This document shows positions 8,764 through 21,946 of a stretch of 64,000 nucleotides of DNA, in pieces. The translations under genes and the position numbers were made by a program. Position 1 is the first letter of the stretch; each line of letters opens with the position of its first letter. The notes under the pieces are model-generated. The model searched no databases and was not told the DNA's origin. It worked only from the letters and a program-made list of their open reading frames with translations. The DNA comes from Aureimonas sp. AU20 (GTDB taxonomy: Bacteria; Pseudomonadota; Alphaproteobacteria; Rhizobiales; Rhizobiaceae), in the NCBI RefSeq assembly GCF_001442755.1, contig NZ_CP006367.1, positions 2,170,001 through 2,234,000 on the forward strand, given 5' to 3'.

Positions 8764-9646
8764 AGCTTCCCTGAACGCGGCGCCGCCTCTGGCCGTCCGC
8801 AAGCGCCGCCCGGTGACCACGGAAGGGCCGGCGGTGAAGTGGACGCTGATCGCGGTCGCGCTCGTGTTTCTCGGCTTCTTCCTATTCCTGCCGCTCGTCG
8901 CGGTGTTCGTGGAGGCGTTCCGCAACGGCGTCGCCATGTATTGGGCGGCGATCGTGGAGCCCGACGCGCTGGCGGCCATCCGGCTGACCCTGCTCGTGGC
9001 GGCCATAGCCGTGCCGCTCAACGTCGTGTTCGGCCTCGCCGCCGCCTGGGCGATCGCCAAGTTCGAGTTCAAGGGCAAGGCGCTCCTGATCACGCTGATC
9101 GATCTGCCGTTCTCGGTTTCCCCGGTGATCGCGGGCCTCGTCTACATCCTCCTGTTCGGGGCGCAGGGCTACTTCGCGCCGCTCTTGCAGGGGACAGGCA
9201 TTCACATCGTCTTCGCCCTGCCGGGCATCGTGCTCGCCACCGTCTTCGTCACGCTGCCCTTCGTGGCGCGCGAACTGATCCCGCTCATGCAGGAGCAGGG
9301 TACGGGTGACGAGGAAGCGGCGATCTCGCTTGGGGCCACGGGCTGGAAGACCTTCTTCCGCGTCACGCTGCCCAATGTGAAATGGGCGCTGCTCTACGGC
9401 GTGCTCCTGTGCAACGCCCGCGCCATGGGCGAGTTCGGCGCGGTGTCCGTGGTCTCGGGCCGCATTCGCGGCCAGACCAGCACCATGCCGCTGCATGTCG
9501 AGATCCTCTACAACGAATACAGCTTCTCCGCCGCCTTCGCCGTTGCCTCCATCCTGGCCTTCCTCGCGCTCGTGACGCTGGGTCTGAAGGCCTTTCTGGA
9601 ATGGCGCTATGCCGGCGACATCGCCTCCGCGCGCGGCGGCCACTGA
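8753..9646 (+). CDS. cysW: Sulfate ABC transporter permease CysW
   Basis: A 297-residue polytopic permease related to CysT. It has the CysW-type motifs [20 protein letters not shown] and an EAA loop ([17 protein letters not shown]) near residue 190, then the conserved [16 protein letters not shown] stretch. Its start overlaps the end of cysT by 11 bases, and cysA follows after 18 bases. The N-terminal 25 residues are cytoplasmic and basic. Confidence 0.93.
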   Translation: MVLEASLNAAPPLAVRKRRPVTTEGPAVKWTLIAVALVFLGFFLFLPLVAVFVEAFRNGVAMYWAAIVEPDALAAIRLTLLVAAIAVPLNVVFGLAAAWAIAKFEFKGKALLITLIDLPFSVSPVIAGLVYILLFGAQGYFAPLLQGTGIHIVFALPGIVLATVFVTLPFVARELIPLMQEQGTGDEEAAISLGATGWKTFFRVTLPNVKWALLYGVLLCNARAMGEFGAVSVVSGRIRGQTSTMPLHVEILYNEYSFSAAFAVASILAFLALVTLGLKAFLEWRYAGDIASARGGH

Positions 9647-9664
9647 GATCGAAGGACATTTCCC

Positions 9665-10708
9665 ATGGACATTCGCGTTCGCAACATCCGCAAGGAATTC
9701 GATCTCTATCCCGCGCTCCACGATGTTTCGCTGGACATTCGCTCGGGCGAGCTGATCGCGCTGCTCGGCCCTTCGGGCTCGGGTAAGACGACGCTTTTGC
9801 GGCTTATCGCGGGACTGGAATTCCCGACCAGCGGCCAGATCTTCTTCGGCGAGGAGGATGCCTCGTCGAAGACGGTGCAGGAGCGCAATGTCGGCTTCAT
9901 GTTCCAGCATTATGCGCTGTTCAAGCATATGACGGTGGCCGAGAATATCGGCTTCGGCCTCAGCGTGCGCGAGCGCGCCAGTCGGCCGGCCAAGGCCGAG
10001 ATCCGCCGCAGGGCGAACGAGTTGCTCGATCTCGTGCAGCTTTCGGGCTTGGAGAAACGCTATCCCCAGCAGCTTTCGGGCGGTCAGCGGCAGCGGGTGG
10101 CGCTGGCCCGCGCGCTCGCCATCGAGCCCCGCGTGCTGCTGCTGGACGAACCCTTCGGCGCGCTGGACGCCAAGGTGCGAAAGGAGCTGCGCCGCTGGCT
10201 GCGCGAGTTGCACGACAAGATCGGCCTCACCACCGTCTTCGTCACGCACGATCAGGAAGAAGCGCTGGAGCTGGCGGACCGCGTCGTGGTCATGAGCCAG
10301 GGCCGGATCGAGCAGGTCGGTTCGGCCGACGACATCTACGACCGGCCGCGCACGCCTTTCGTCTTCTCCTTCATCGGCCAGTCCAACCTCGTGCCGGTCG
10401 AGGTGCGCTCGGGCGAGATTCGCCATGGCGACATTCTTCTCGGCCGGACGGAGGAGGCGGACGGGTGCTGGAACCTCTATGTCCGCCCGCATGATCTCGA
10501 CATCGTGGAGCCGGGCAGCCCGGCGTTGAGCGGCACCGTCTCGCTGTCGCGCCGGGCCGGCGGCTCGCGCATTTCCGAGTTCGAACTAGGGCCGGATCGG
10601 CGCCGTATCGAAGTCGAAATGCCGGCCGACCGAGGCGGCGAGCCGGGGACCGAACTCCACGTGCGCCCACGCCGCTGGCAGCTTTATCGCGACGCGGCTT
10701 CCGTCTGA
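9665..10708 (+). CDS. cysA: Sulfate ABC transporter ATPase CysA
   Basis: A 347-residue ATPase. Walker A is GPSGSGKTT near residue 37, the signature is LSGGQRQR near 137, and Walker B is [14 protein letters not shown] near 157, with the H-loop in [10 protein letters not shown]. After the nucleotide-binding domain (to about residue 235) comes a C-terminal TOBE-type regulatory domain. It is the last gene of sbp-cysTWA, and a hairpin follows 42 bases later. Confidence 0.93.
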   Translation: MDIRVRNIRKEFDLYPALHDVSLDIRSGELIALLGPSGSGKTTLLRLIAGLEFPTSGQIFFGEEDASSKTVQERNVGFMFQHYALFKHMTVAENIGFGLSVRERASRPAKAEIRRRANELLDLVQLSGLEKRYPQQLSGGQRQRVALARALAIEPRVLLLDEPFGALDAKVRKELRRWLRELHDKIGLTTVFVTHDQEEALELADRVVVMSQGRIEQVGSADDIYDRPRTPFVFSFIGQSNLVPVEVRSGEIRHGDILLGRTEEADGCWNLYVRPHDLDIVEPGSPALSGTVSLSRRAGGSRISEFELGPDRRRIEVEMPADRGGEPGTELHVRPRRWQLYRDAASV

Positions 10709-10749
10709 TCGGCTCGCTGCCAAAGCAGCGGGGTTGGCAGAAATGCTTC

Positions 10750-10781
10750 GGCGCCTTGGGTTCGCGACACCCAAAGGCGCC
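10750..10781. terminator. Hairpin between cysA and a convergent gene
   Basis: GGCGCCTTGGGT (10750-10761) pairs with ACCCAAAGGCGCC (10769-10781) with one bulged base and a seven-base loop. It sits between the convergent stops at 10708 and 10791, the right place for a shared terminator. There is no obvious T-run. Confidence 0.5.
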
Positions 10782-10790
10782 GGATGCGGT

Positions 10791-11465
10791 TCAGTTGGAC
10801 TTCAAACGGGCCGCCAGACGATCGATCTGGTCCTTTTCCGTAAGGCGCTCCTTGAAGAAGAGGTCGGCTTCGATTCCGAGAAGGGCAACGAGGGCTTGCG
10901 TTGCAGCCGCTTGTTTGGCGTCGAAGGGCGTGGACGGCTTCTTGCTATTGTAGAGAATGGACAGCGCGGCCTGTTCGCGGTGTTTGCCGCGCGTTCCACG
11001 AACATGTTTGAGCAGACCCTTGAGCTTGCGCTTGCCCTGGTCCAGCGCAGAAACACCCGTACTGAGAACCATGCCTGCGCCGTATCCCGCCGCGCCGCCG
11101 GCGATCGTGCCCGCAACTGGGACGATGGATCCGACCGTCGCGCCTGTAGCCGCGACGCCAACGGTGATCGCAACCTTCGCGCCGCCGATCACGAGCTTTC
11201 GCTGCGACTTCGTGCTTTTCTTACCGCGCGCGTGAAGGAGCGCCCGTTTCAGATCGTCGGGTTCGATATCCTTGCCATCGTAGACTTCGTCTCGCGCCTG
11301 AAAATACATCTGAAGAATGTCGCTCAGCTGCGTCGCCTTGTCCGCCGCTGCGGCGGCGGACATGAACTCTCCACCGCCGGGGACAAAATGTCCGACCACG
11401 CCTTTTCCGAGATTCCAGTTTCCCATCGCGAGTTGAGATTGCTTGACGGGCGATACGTTCGACAT
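10791..11465 (-). CDS. Hypothetical protein with glycine-zipper segment
   Basis: A 224-residue protein I do not recognise. The start at 11465 (MSNVSPVK) has a GGAG ribosome-binding site. The N-terminal part contains polar and Ala-rich stretches. Residues of about 93-135 form a Gly/Ala/Val-rich hydrophobic block (VAITVGVAATGATVG, then AGTIAGGAAGYGAG) with GxxxG spacing, resembling glycine-zipper membrane-inserting segments. The basic KRKLKGLLKHVRGTRGKH follows, and the C-terminus is helical. The layout resembles some pore-forming or membrane-associated proteins, but nothing in the neighbourhood (sulfate transport, two-component system) supports a specific role. Confidence 0.6.
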   Translation of the reverse strand: MSNVSPVKQSQLAMGNWNLGKGVVGHFVPGGGEFMSAAAAADKATQLSDILQMYFQARDEVYDGKDIEPDDLKRALLHARGKKSTKSQRKLVIGGAKVAITVGVAATGATVGSIVPVAGTIAGGAAGYGAGMVLSTGVSALDQGKRKLKGLLKHVRGTRGKHREQAALSILYNSKKPSTPFDAKQAAATQALVALLGIEADLFFKERLTEKDQIDRLAARLKSN

Positions 11466-11632
11466 GACGGGTCTCCGGAAACGGCTCCTTCGCAGTTTGT
11501 ACATGTCCGAAATCAAATCCGCATCTGGCCCGGACCTTACAAAGAGGATCAACGAAGATTATTTCGCCCGGCTCTTAACGGAGTCCCAACGTGCCATCAG
11601 CTGCACAAACCGTTAGGGACCTGACCGGCTGT

Positions 11633-12557
11633 TCAGCGCTCGCTCAGCGTTTTCATGACGAGGAACGTGGCCGTCGCGCGGTTTTCGACCCCAAGCTTGG
11701 CGAAGATCACTTCGAGGTGCTTGTTCACCGTGCGGGGGCTAAGGTCTAGGATCGCGGCGATGTCGCGGTTGGACTTGCCGCGCGCGAGCCAGAGAAGAAC
11801 GTCGGCCTCGCGCATTGTGAGGCCGAAATGCTGGCGCAGGAGCGCTTCCTCACCCGCCGTGTCGTCCACGGTGAGGCGGAACAGATGTTCGTCGTCGCCG
11901 ACCTTGCCGAGCGGGCTCAGCTGAAGCCGCATCCCGGCTTCCGAAACGAGTTCGCTCGCCACCGGAGCCTGCCCGGCCGCGCCGCCTTGAAGCCAGTCGC
12001 GAAAGGCAAGGGGCAGGGCGGGGCGCCCGTCGATCGGCTCCAGGACGCCGGCCAAAAGCCGCGTTGCCTGCGGCGTCGACCAGAGCACGACGCCGGCGCC
12101 GTCGCTTGCCAGAAGAAAGCGCCCGGCCGTGTCCAGAGCGGCGCGTGCGTTTTGCGCGGCGCGGGCATTGGCGAGGTGAACGCGCATGCGCGCCAGAAGC
12201 TCGTCCGGCACGATGGGTTTGGCGACGTAGTCGACGCCGCCGGCGTCCAGCCCGCGCACGACATGCTCGGTGTCGGCAAGGCCGGTCATGAAGATCACGG
12301 GAACATGGCGAAGCGCCGGGTCGGCCTTCAGGCGCCGCGTCGTCTCGAATCCGTCGAGTCCCGGCATGACCGCGTCCATCAGCACGATGTCGGGCGTGAT
12401 CGCCTGGGCGATGCCGAGGGCCTGCTCGCCGTCGAGCGCGACCAGAACGGTCGAGCCGCCCTGTTCGATCGCGTCGGTCAGCATCCGCAGCGTGTCGGGC
12501 GAATCGTCCACCACGAGCACGATGTCGCGCTCCCGCTCGCCGGCCCCGGGGCGCGCC

Positions 12558-12565
<8 letters not shown>
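11633..12565 (-). CDS. Response regulator with LuxR/FixJ-type DNA-binding domain
   Basis: A 310-residue regulator with a GTG start. The receiver domain spans about residues 15-130, with VDDSPDT for the acidic pocket, phospho-acceptor Asp64 in LMDAVMPG and the conserved Lys in YVAKPI. A middle domain of about 110 residues has no clear family. The C-terminal LuxR helix-turn-helix (about 245-305) contains LTMREADVLLWLARGKSNRDIA and SPRTVNKHLEVIFAKLGV. It overlaps the hybrid kinase gene by eight bases, so the two form one system. Location next to urtABCDE suggests control of urea uptake. Confidence 0.92.
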
Positions 12566-15992
<3,427 letters not shown>

Positions 15993-16043
15993 TGTTTCCG
16001 GCCGAGGGCCGAAACGCAAGACCAGCGACCCCACCGCCCGACC

Positions 16044-16059
16044 TACGTCATTCGACGTA
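16044..16059. promoter_or_regulatory. Palindrome in the divergent kinase-urtA promoter region
   Basis: TACGTC-ATTC-GACGTA is a perfect six-base inverted repeat with a four-base spacer, located 95 bases before urtA and 52 bases before the kinase start. Dyads of this size and TAC...GTA form are typical of LuxR/NarL-type response regulator sites. The response regulator at 11633-12565 is the natural candidate, but binding is inferred. Confidence 0.5.
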
Positions 16060-16153
16060 TGTGCGAAGCGTCGCGCGCAACCGATAGTCCAATCCGAACG
16101 CGGCGGGCCCTGGGGTGCCAGTCGCTCGGGGAAGACGAAGAGGGGTTCGAATC

Positions 16154-17458
16154 ATGACGTTCAAGGCCAGTTTCTTTGGCGCCGCGCTGGCTGCGGCCCT
16201 TTCCACCACCGCGCTTCATGGCGCCTTTGCAGCCGACGACACGATCAAGGTCGGCATTCTCCACTCTCTGTCGGGCACGATGGCGATTTCGGAGACGACG
16301 CTGAAGGACGCCATGCTCATGCTCATCGACGAGCAGAACAAGAAGGGTGGGCTCCTAGGCAAGAAGCTGGAAGCCGTCGTGGTCGATCCCGCGTCGGACT
16401 GGCCGCTCTTCGCTGAGAAGGCCCGCCAGCTCATCGCGCAGGACAAGGTCGCCGCGACCTTCGGCTGCTGGACCTCGGTGTCGCGCAAGTCGGTCCTGCC
16501 CGTGTTCAAGGAGCTGAACTCGATCCTGTTCTACCCCGTGCAGTACGAGGGCGAAGAGTCCGAGCGCAACGTCTTCTACACCGGCGCCGCCCCGAACCAG
16601 CAGGCCATCCCGGCGGTCGACTATCTCATGAACGAGGGCGTGCAGCGCTGGGTGCTGGAAGGCACGGACTATGTGTACCCGCGCACCACGAACAAGATCC
16701 TCGAAGCCTATTTGAAGTCCAAGGGCGTCGTCGCCGAGGACATCAAGGTGAACTACACGCCTTTCGGCTTCTCCGACTGGCAGACCGAGGTTTCGGCCAT
16801 CAAGGAGTTCGGCGGCTCGGGCAAGAAGACCGCCGTCGTGTCGACCGTGAACGGCGACGCCAACGTGCCCTTCTACAAGGAACTGGCGAACCAGGGCGTT
16901 TCGGCCGAGACCACGCCGGTCATGGCCTTCTCGGTGGGCGAGGAAGAGCTCGCCGGCATCGACACTGCGCCGCTCGTCGGCCATCTCGCGGCCTGGAACT
17001 ACTTCCAGTCGGTCGACACGCCGGAGAACGAAGACTTCATCGCCAAGTGGAAGACGTTCACCAAGAACACCGACCGCGTCACCAACGACCCGATGGAAGC
17101 TCATTACATCGGCTTCAACATGTGGGTGAAGGCCGTCGAGGCCGCCGGCACGACCGACCCGGACAAGGTGATCGACGCTATGGTCGGCGTCGCCGTGCCC
17201 AACCTGACGGGCGGCATGTCCTCGATGGGCCCCAACCACCACATCACCAAGCCTGTTCTGATCGGCGAGATCCAGGCCGACGGCCAGTTCGAGGTGGTGC
17301 ACGAAACCTCGGGTCTAGTGCTGGGCGACGAGTGGTCGGACTACCTGCCGGAATCGGCGCCGCTCATCTCCGATTGGCGCAAGCCCATGAACTGCGGCAA
17401 CTTCAACACGCAGACCGGCAAGTGCGGCGGCGCCGGCGCGCAGGCCGCTTCCAACTGA
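16154..17458 (+). CDS. urtA: Urea ABC transporter substrate-binding protein UrtA
   Basis: A 434-residue periplasmic binding protein of the branched-chain amino acid/amide type (peripla_BP_5). The start at 16154 gives a signal peptide (FKASFFGAALAAALSTTALHGAFA) followed by DDTIKVGILHSLSGTMAISE, the canonical UrtA beginning. FGCWTSVSRKSVLPVFKE near residue 105 and LFYPVQYEGEE are family hallmarks. It leads urtABCDE and is separated from urtB by 131 bases holding a strong hairpin. Confidence 0.96.
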   Translation: MTFKASFFGAALAAALSTTALHGAFAADDTIKVGILHSLSGTMAISETTLKDAMLMLIDEQNKKGGLLGKKLEAVVVDPASDWPLFAEKARQLIAQDKVAATFGCWTSVSRKSVLPVFKELNSILFYPVQYEGEESERNVFYTGAAPNQQAIPAVDYLMNEGVQRWVLEGTDYVYPRTTNKILEAYLKSKGVVAEDIKVNYTPFGFSDWQTEVSAIKEFGGSGKKTAVVSTVNGDANVPFYKELANQGVSAETTPVMAFSVGEEELAGIDTAPLVGHLAAWNYFQSVDTPENEDFIAKWKTFTKNTDRVTNDPMEAHYIGFNMWVKAVEAAGTTDPDKVIDAMVGVAVPNLTGGMSSMGPNHHITKPVLIGEIQADGQFEVVHETSGLVLGDEWSDYLPESAPLISDWRKPMNCGNFNTQTGKCGGAGAQAASN

Positions 17459-17502
17459 TCTCGGCTTTCCCGCCCGTCGATGCGCGGCGGTCGGGAGCCT
17501 GC

Positions 17503-17531
17503 GAAACGGTCCCCCTCGCGGGGACCGTTTC
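17503..17531 (+). terminator. Intercistronic hairpin between urtA and urtB
   Basis: A perfect 12-base-pair stem, GAAACGGTCCCC (17503-17514) and GGGGACCGTTTC (17520-17531), encloses a five-base loop, and the last stem bases supply a short T-run. The position after the binding-protein gene and inside the operon suggests partial termination or protection of the urtA transcript. Confidence 0.75.
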
Positions 17532-17589
17532 CATCTCCGGTTCGCGCCGGGGCATTTTTCCCGCCTTACCCCCAATGTGGGACGTTTCG

Positions 17590-19245
17590 ATGTTGACTGA
17601 GCTTCGAGCTGTGCTGACCGGCTTTCTGGAAGTGCTGGCCGTCGCCCTCGCGCTTCTGGCCGGCGCGTTTCTGGCGACCGGCGGCAAATCCTTTGCGCAA
17701 GGCGCCGACCCGGCCGCGATCATCGCGGGGTTCGCCGGCAAGAAGAGCTTCGAGGAGACGGAAGCCAATCTGCGCGCCCTGGCTGCGACGGGCGATCCCC
17801 GCGTCGCGCCGACGATGGACGCGCTCGCGTCTGGTGACCTCTACTATTCCAAGACCGACAACCGCGTGGTGATCGCGACGGGGCGAGGCGCGACGCTGGC
17901 GGCCATCGACCCCCTGACGTCGGTCCCGATCGGCGACCTGCCGAAGGCGAGCCTGGAGAAGGTGCGCGTCAAGAATTCCATCCGCTCGCTGGTGGCGGAG
18001 CTGAAAGGCGCGTTGACGCTCGGCTCCGACAATCCGGCCGAGCGCATGCGGGCCGCGAGCAGCCTGTTCGACAAGGCCGCGCCGGATCAGATTGGGGCGC
18101 TGGACGACGCCATCGCCAAGGAGAGCGAGCCGGCGATCCGCACGCGCTTCGAGGAGGCGAGGGCTGTCGCCGTCCTTCGCTCCGACCGGCCGGCCGCCGA
18201 GCGCGCCGAGGCGGTGAAGGTGCTTACCACGCGCGGAGACCGCACGGCGCAGAACGTTCTCACCACCTTCGCCAGCGACGCCGACCCCACCGTCGCCAAA
18301 GCCGCAACAAGCGGCGTCGCCGCCATTGCCGATACGATCGCTTTCTGGGGCCAGGCCCAGAACATCTGGTACGGTATCTCGCTCGGCTCGGTTCTGCTTC
18401 TGGCCGCCATCGGCCTCGCCATCACCTTCGGCGTCATGGGCGTCATCAACATGGCGCATGGCGAGATGGTGATGATCGGCGCCTACACGACCTTCGTCGT
18501 GCAGGAGGCGCTGCGGGTGAACGCGCCGCAATGGCTGGACTTCAGTCTCGCGCTGGCCCTGCCGTTGGCCTTTCTCGTCGCGGGCTTCGTCGGCTTCGTC
18601 ATGGAGCGCGGCATCATCCGCTTCCTCTACGGCCGCCCGCTGGAAACGCTGCTCGCCACCTTCGGCGTTTCGCTGATCCTGCAGCAGGCCGTGCGCACGA
18701 TCTTCGGACCGACCAATCGCGAGGTGTCCAATCCGTCCTGGATGTCGGGCTCCTTCGATGTCGGGCTGATGTCGGTGACCTGGAACCGGCTCTGGATCAT
18801 CGTCTTCGCGCTCGCCGTCTTCGCCGCGCTGCTCTTCGCGCTGAATCGCACCTCGGCCGGCCTGAAGATGCGCGCCGTGACGCAGAACCGCCGCATGGCC
18901 GCCGCGATGGGCATCCGCACCCCGATGGTGGACGCCATGACCTTCGCGCTCGGCTCCGGCATCGCCGGCATGGCGGGCGTCGCGCTCAGCCAGGTCGACA
19001 ACGTCTCGCCCGACCTCGGGCAGGGCTACATCATCGACAGTTTCATGGTGGTGGTGTTCGGCGGCGTCGGCAATCTCTGGGGCACGCTGGTCGGGGCCAT
19101 GAGTCTCGGCATCCTGAACAAGTTCCTCGAGCCCTATGCCGGCGCTGTGCTCGGTAAGATCGTGGTGCTCGTTCTCATCATTCTCTTCATTCAGAAACGC
19201 CCGCGCGGCCTCTTCGCTCTCAAGGGAAGGTTCGTCGACGCATGA
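17590..19245 (+). CDS. urtB: Urea ABC transporter permease UrtB
   Basis: A 551-residue protein. A signal-like hydrophobic N-terminus is followed by a soluble helical region of about 220 residues (charged, periplasmic), then the LivH-type permease domain with motifs GVMGVINMAHGEMVMIGAY near residue 285 and GLKMRAVTQNRRMAAAMGI. The long N-terminal domain is normal for UrtB and separates it from LivH. The start at 17590 is preferred to 17575 because GGGAC precedes it. The end overlaps urtC by four bases. Confidence 0.94.
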   Translation: MLTELRAVLTGFLEVLAVALALLAGAFLATGGKSFAQGADPAAIIAGFAGKKSFEETEANLRALAATGDPRVAPTMDALASGDLYYSKTDNRVVIATGRGATLAAIDPLTSVPIGDLPKASLEKVRVKNSIRSLVAELKGALTLGSDNPAERMRAASSLFDKAAPDQIGALDDAIAKESEPAIRTRFEEARAVAVLRSDRPAAERAEAVKVLTTRGDRTAQNVLTTFASDADPTVAKAATSGVAAIADTIAFWGQAQNIWYGISLGSVLLLAAIGLAITFGVMGVINMAHGEMVMIGAYTTFVVQEALRVNAPQWLDFSLALALPLAFLVAGFVGFVMERGIIRFLYGRPLETLLATFGVSLILQQAVRTIFGPTNREVSNPSWMSGSFDVGLMSVTWNRLWIIVFALAVFAALLFALNRTSAGLKMRAVTQNRRMAAAMGIRTPMVDAMTFALGSGIAGMAGVALSQVDNVSPDLGQGYIIDSFMVVVFGGVGNLWGTLVGAMSLGILNKFLEPYAGAVLGKIVVLVLIILFIQKRPRGLFALKGRFVDA

Positions 19246-20399
19246 TCACTGCCCGCTTTCTCGGACCCCGAGCCCTCTGGCTCGCCGCGATCCTGCTTCT
19301 CGTCGCGGTGCTGGTTCCCGTCTCGAACCTCGCGCTTCACGCCGGCCACCCCTTGCGCGTGCCGGACCATCTCGTTCCGCTCTTCGGCAAGTATCTGTCC
19401 TACGCGATCCTGGCGCTCAGCCTCGATCTCGTCTGGGGCTATGTCGGCATCCTGTCGCTCGGTCACGGCGCCTTCTTTGCGCTCGGCGGCTATGCGATGG
19501 GCATGTATCTCATGCGCCAGATCGGCAGCAGGGGCGTCTACGGCAATCCGCTCCTGCCGGACTTCATGGTCTTCCTGAACTACAAGGCGCTGCCCTGGTT
19601 CTGGCAAGGGTTCGACCAGTTCTGGTTCGCCGCGCTCATGGTGCTGCTGGTGCCGGGCCTCCTGGCCTTCCTGTTCGGCTACTTCGCCTTTCGCTCGCGC
19701 GTCACCGGCGTCTATCTCTCGATCATCACGCAGGCCCTGACATACGCCCTTTTGCTCGCTTTTTTCCGCAACGACATGGGCTTTGGCGGCAACAACGGGC
19801 TGACCGACTTCAAGGACATTCTCGGCTTCCCCATCCAGGCGGCCTCGACCCGCGCCGGCCTCTTCGCGGCGACGGCGGTGGCCCTGGCGCTCTTCGTCCT
19901 CGTCGTCTCCGCCGTCACGCGTTCCAAGCTCGGGCTGCTCATGGTCGCCGTGCGCGACGCCGAAAGCCGCACGCGCTTTCTCGGCTGGCGGGCGGAGCAT
20001 GTGAAGCTCTTCGCCTTCACGCTCTCGGCGGTCATGGCCGGTGTCGCCGGCGCGCTCTACGTGCCGCAGGTCGGCATCATCAATCCCGGCGAGTTCGCAC
20101 CGCTGAACTCGATCGAGGTCGTGGTCTGGACGGCGGTCGGCGGGCGCGGGACGATCCTCGGGCCGGTGCTCGGCGCGCTCCTCGTCAATGGCGGCAAGAG
20201 CTACTTCACCGCCGCAGCCCCCGAAAGCTGGCTCTTCGTGCTCGGCTCGCTCTTCGTGGTGGTCACGCTCTTCCTGCCGCGCGGCATCGTCGGCACGATC
20301 GACCATGGCTGGCGGGCGCTGAGCGAGCGACGCCGCGCCGCGCGCGCCGAAAAGGGCGTGGCCGGTGAGCCGGTCGCCAACCCCAGCCCGGCGGAGTGA
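19242..20399 (+). CDS. urtC: Urea ABC transporter permease UrtC
   Basis: A 385-residue LivM-type permease with about ten hydrophobic segments. It contains SLDLVWGYVGILSLGHGAFFALGGYAMGMY near residue 60, the standard permease signature, and RDAESRTRFLGWR in the cytoplasmic loop. The ATG overlaps the urtB stop by four bases, and urtD begins six bases after its stop. The C-terminal tail is short and basic. Confidence 0.95.
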   Translation: MITARFLGPRALWLAAILLLVAVLVPVSNLALHAGHPLRVPDHLVPLFGKYLSYAILALSLDLVWGYVGILSLGHGAFFALGGYAMGMYLMRQIGSRGVYGNPLLPDFMVFLNYKALPWFWQGFDQFWFAALMVLLVPGLLAFLFGYFAFRSRVTGVYLSIITQALTYALLLAFFRNDMGFGGNNGLTDFKDILGFPIQAASTRAGLFAATAVALALFVLVVSAVTRSKLGLLMVAVRDAESRTRFLGWRAEHVKLFAFTLSAVMAGVAGALYVPQVGIINPGEFAPLNSIEVVVWTAVGGRGTILGPVLGALLVNGGKSYFTAAAPESWLFVLGSLFVVVTLFLPRGIVGTIDHGWRALSERRRAARAEKGVAGEPVANPSPAE

Positions 20400-20404
20400 G
20401 AGCC

Positions 20405-21247
20405 ATGACCGAGACCACGACCCAGACCGCTCCGCGACTGTCGCCCCATCCCTACGCCACGCTTCTGGCCGAAGCGCGCGAAAGGGAGGACGCCGGCAAG
20501 CCGCCGCGCGGCGAGACGCTGCTCTATCTCAACGGCGTCACCAAGAGCTTCGACGGATTCAAGGCGATCAACGATCTGTCGCTTGTCGTCGCGCGCGGCG
20601 AGATGCGCGCCATCATCGGCCCGAACGGCGCCGGCAAGACGACGATGATGGACATCATCACCGGCAAGACCCGGCCCGATGCGGGCGAGGTTTATTTCGC
20701 CGGCGATACCGACCTTACCACGCACGATGAAGCCGAGATCGCCTCCATGGGCATCGGCCGAAAGTTCCAGAAGCCGACCGTCTTCGAAAGCCACACGGTG
20801 GAGGACAATCTGGTTCTGGCCCTGTCCGGCCGGCGCGGGGTTTTTGCGACGCTGTTCCACAAGCGCACGGGCGAGGAGCGGGCGCGGATCGACGGCATTC
20901 TGGAGACGGTGCGCCTCTCAGCCAAGCGGCATCTGCCGGCGGCCGATCTCAGCCACGGCCAGAAACAATGGCTGGAGATCGGCATGCTGCTGGCGCAGGA
21001 CCCCGAGCTTCTTCTGGTGGACGAGCCGGTGGCGGGCATGACCGACGCCGAAACCGAGGAAACGGCGCGGCTCCTGCGCGAAATCGCGCAGACGCGCTCC
21101 GTCGTCGTGGTCGAGCACGACATGCATTTCGTGCGCGCGCTCGGCGTGAAGGTCACCTGTCTGCACGAGGGCCATGTGCTGGCCGAAGGACCGCTGGATC
21201 AGGTTTCGGCCGATCCGCGCGTCATCGAAGTCTATCTGGGGCGCTGA
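20405..21247 (+). CDS. urtD: Urea ABC transporter ATPase UrtD
   Basis: A 280-residue ATPase with Walker A GPNGAGKTT, the LivG-family signature LSHGQKQWLEIGMLL and Walker B LLLVDEPVAGM. An N-terminal extension of about 40 residues precedes the nucleotide-binding domain. The ATG at 20405 lies eight bases after a GGAG box formed by the end of urtC. A GTG at 20396 is possible but would remove that spacing. It pairs with UrtE to drive urea uptake. Confidence 0.94.
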   Translation: MTETTTQTAPRLSPHPYATLLAEAREREDAGKPPRGETLLYLNGVTKSFDGFKAINDLSLVVARGEMRAIIGPNGAGKTTMMDIITGKTRPDAGEVYFAGDTDLTTHDEAEIASMGIGRKFQKPTVFESHTVEDNLVLALSGRRGVFATLFHKRTGEERARIDGILETVRLSAKRHLPAADLSHGQKQWLEIGMLLAQDPELLLVDEPVAGMTDAETEETARLLREIAQTRSVVVVEHDMHFVRALGVKVTCLHEGHVLAEGPLDQVSADPRVIEVYLGR

Positions 21248-21250
21248 GCC

Positions 21251-21946
21251 ATGCTGCGTGTTTCCAATGTCGATCTCTTCTATGGCGCGGCGCAGGCCCT
21301 GCGGGGCGTGTCGATGAGTGCGGAAAAGGGGCAGATCACCTGCGTCCTCGGGCGCAACGGCGTCGGCAAGACCTCGCTGATGCGCGCCATCGTCGGCCAG
21401 CAGGCGATCCGCGCGGGCGAGATCGCGCTGGCCGGCGCCGACCTCAAGGGTGCGGCGCCCTATGCGAGGGCGAGGGCCGGCATCGGCTTCGTGCCGCAGG
21501 GGCGCGAGGTGTTTCCGCTACTCACGGTGAAGGAAAACCTGCAGACGGGCTTCGCGCCGGTGAAGCGCGCTGAGCGCACGATTCCCGATCATGTCTTCGA
21601 GCTTTTCCCGGTGCTGAAATCCATGCTGGGCCGGCGCGGGGGCGACCTGTCGGGCGGCCAGCAGCAGCAGCTGGCGATCGGCCGGGCGCTGGTCACGCGC
21701 CCCAGCCTCCTGGTGCTGGACGAGCCGACCGAGGGCATCCAGCCCTCGATCATCAAGGACATCGGCCGAGCGATTCGCTACCTCAAGGACGAGGCCGGCA
21801 TCGCCGTGCTCCTGGTCGAGCAGTATCTCGATTTCTGCCGCGAGCTGGCCGACAAGGTCTACATCATGGATCGCGGTCAGATCGTCTTCGAAGGCGTCGG
21901 GGCCGATCTCGACGACCCCGAGGTTCGCAGGCACCTGACCGTTTAA
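21251..21946 (+). CDS. urtE: Urea ABC transporter ATPase UrtE
   Basis: A 231-residue LivF-type ATPase with Walker [10 protein letters not shown], signature [15 protein letters not shown] and Walker [19 protein letters not shown] is characteristic of UrtE. It starts three bases after urtD. Its stop codon overlaps the stop of the convergent acetoacetate-CoA ligase gene by three bases, leaving no space for a terminator between them. Confidence 0.94.
   Translation: MLRVSNVDLFYGAAQALRGVSMSAEKGQITCVLGRNGVGKTSLMRAIVGQQAIRAGEIALAGADLKGAAPYARARAGIGFVPQGREVFPLLTVKENLQTGFAPVKRAERTIPDHVFELFPVLKSMLGRRGGDLSGGQQQQLAIGRALVTRPSLLVLDEPTEGIQPSIIKDIGRAIRYLKDEAGIAVLLVEQYLDFCRELADKVYIMDRGQIVFEGVGADLDDPEVRRHLTV

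Noticed and set aside
8882-10492. A 536-codon open frame on the minus strand.
   Set aside because: It is antisense to cysW and cysA, whose families are certain. It is rich in Arg, His, Gln and Asp with no motif, as expected for a shadow frame in high-GC DNA.
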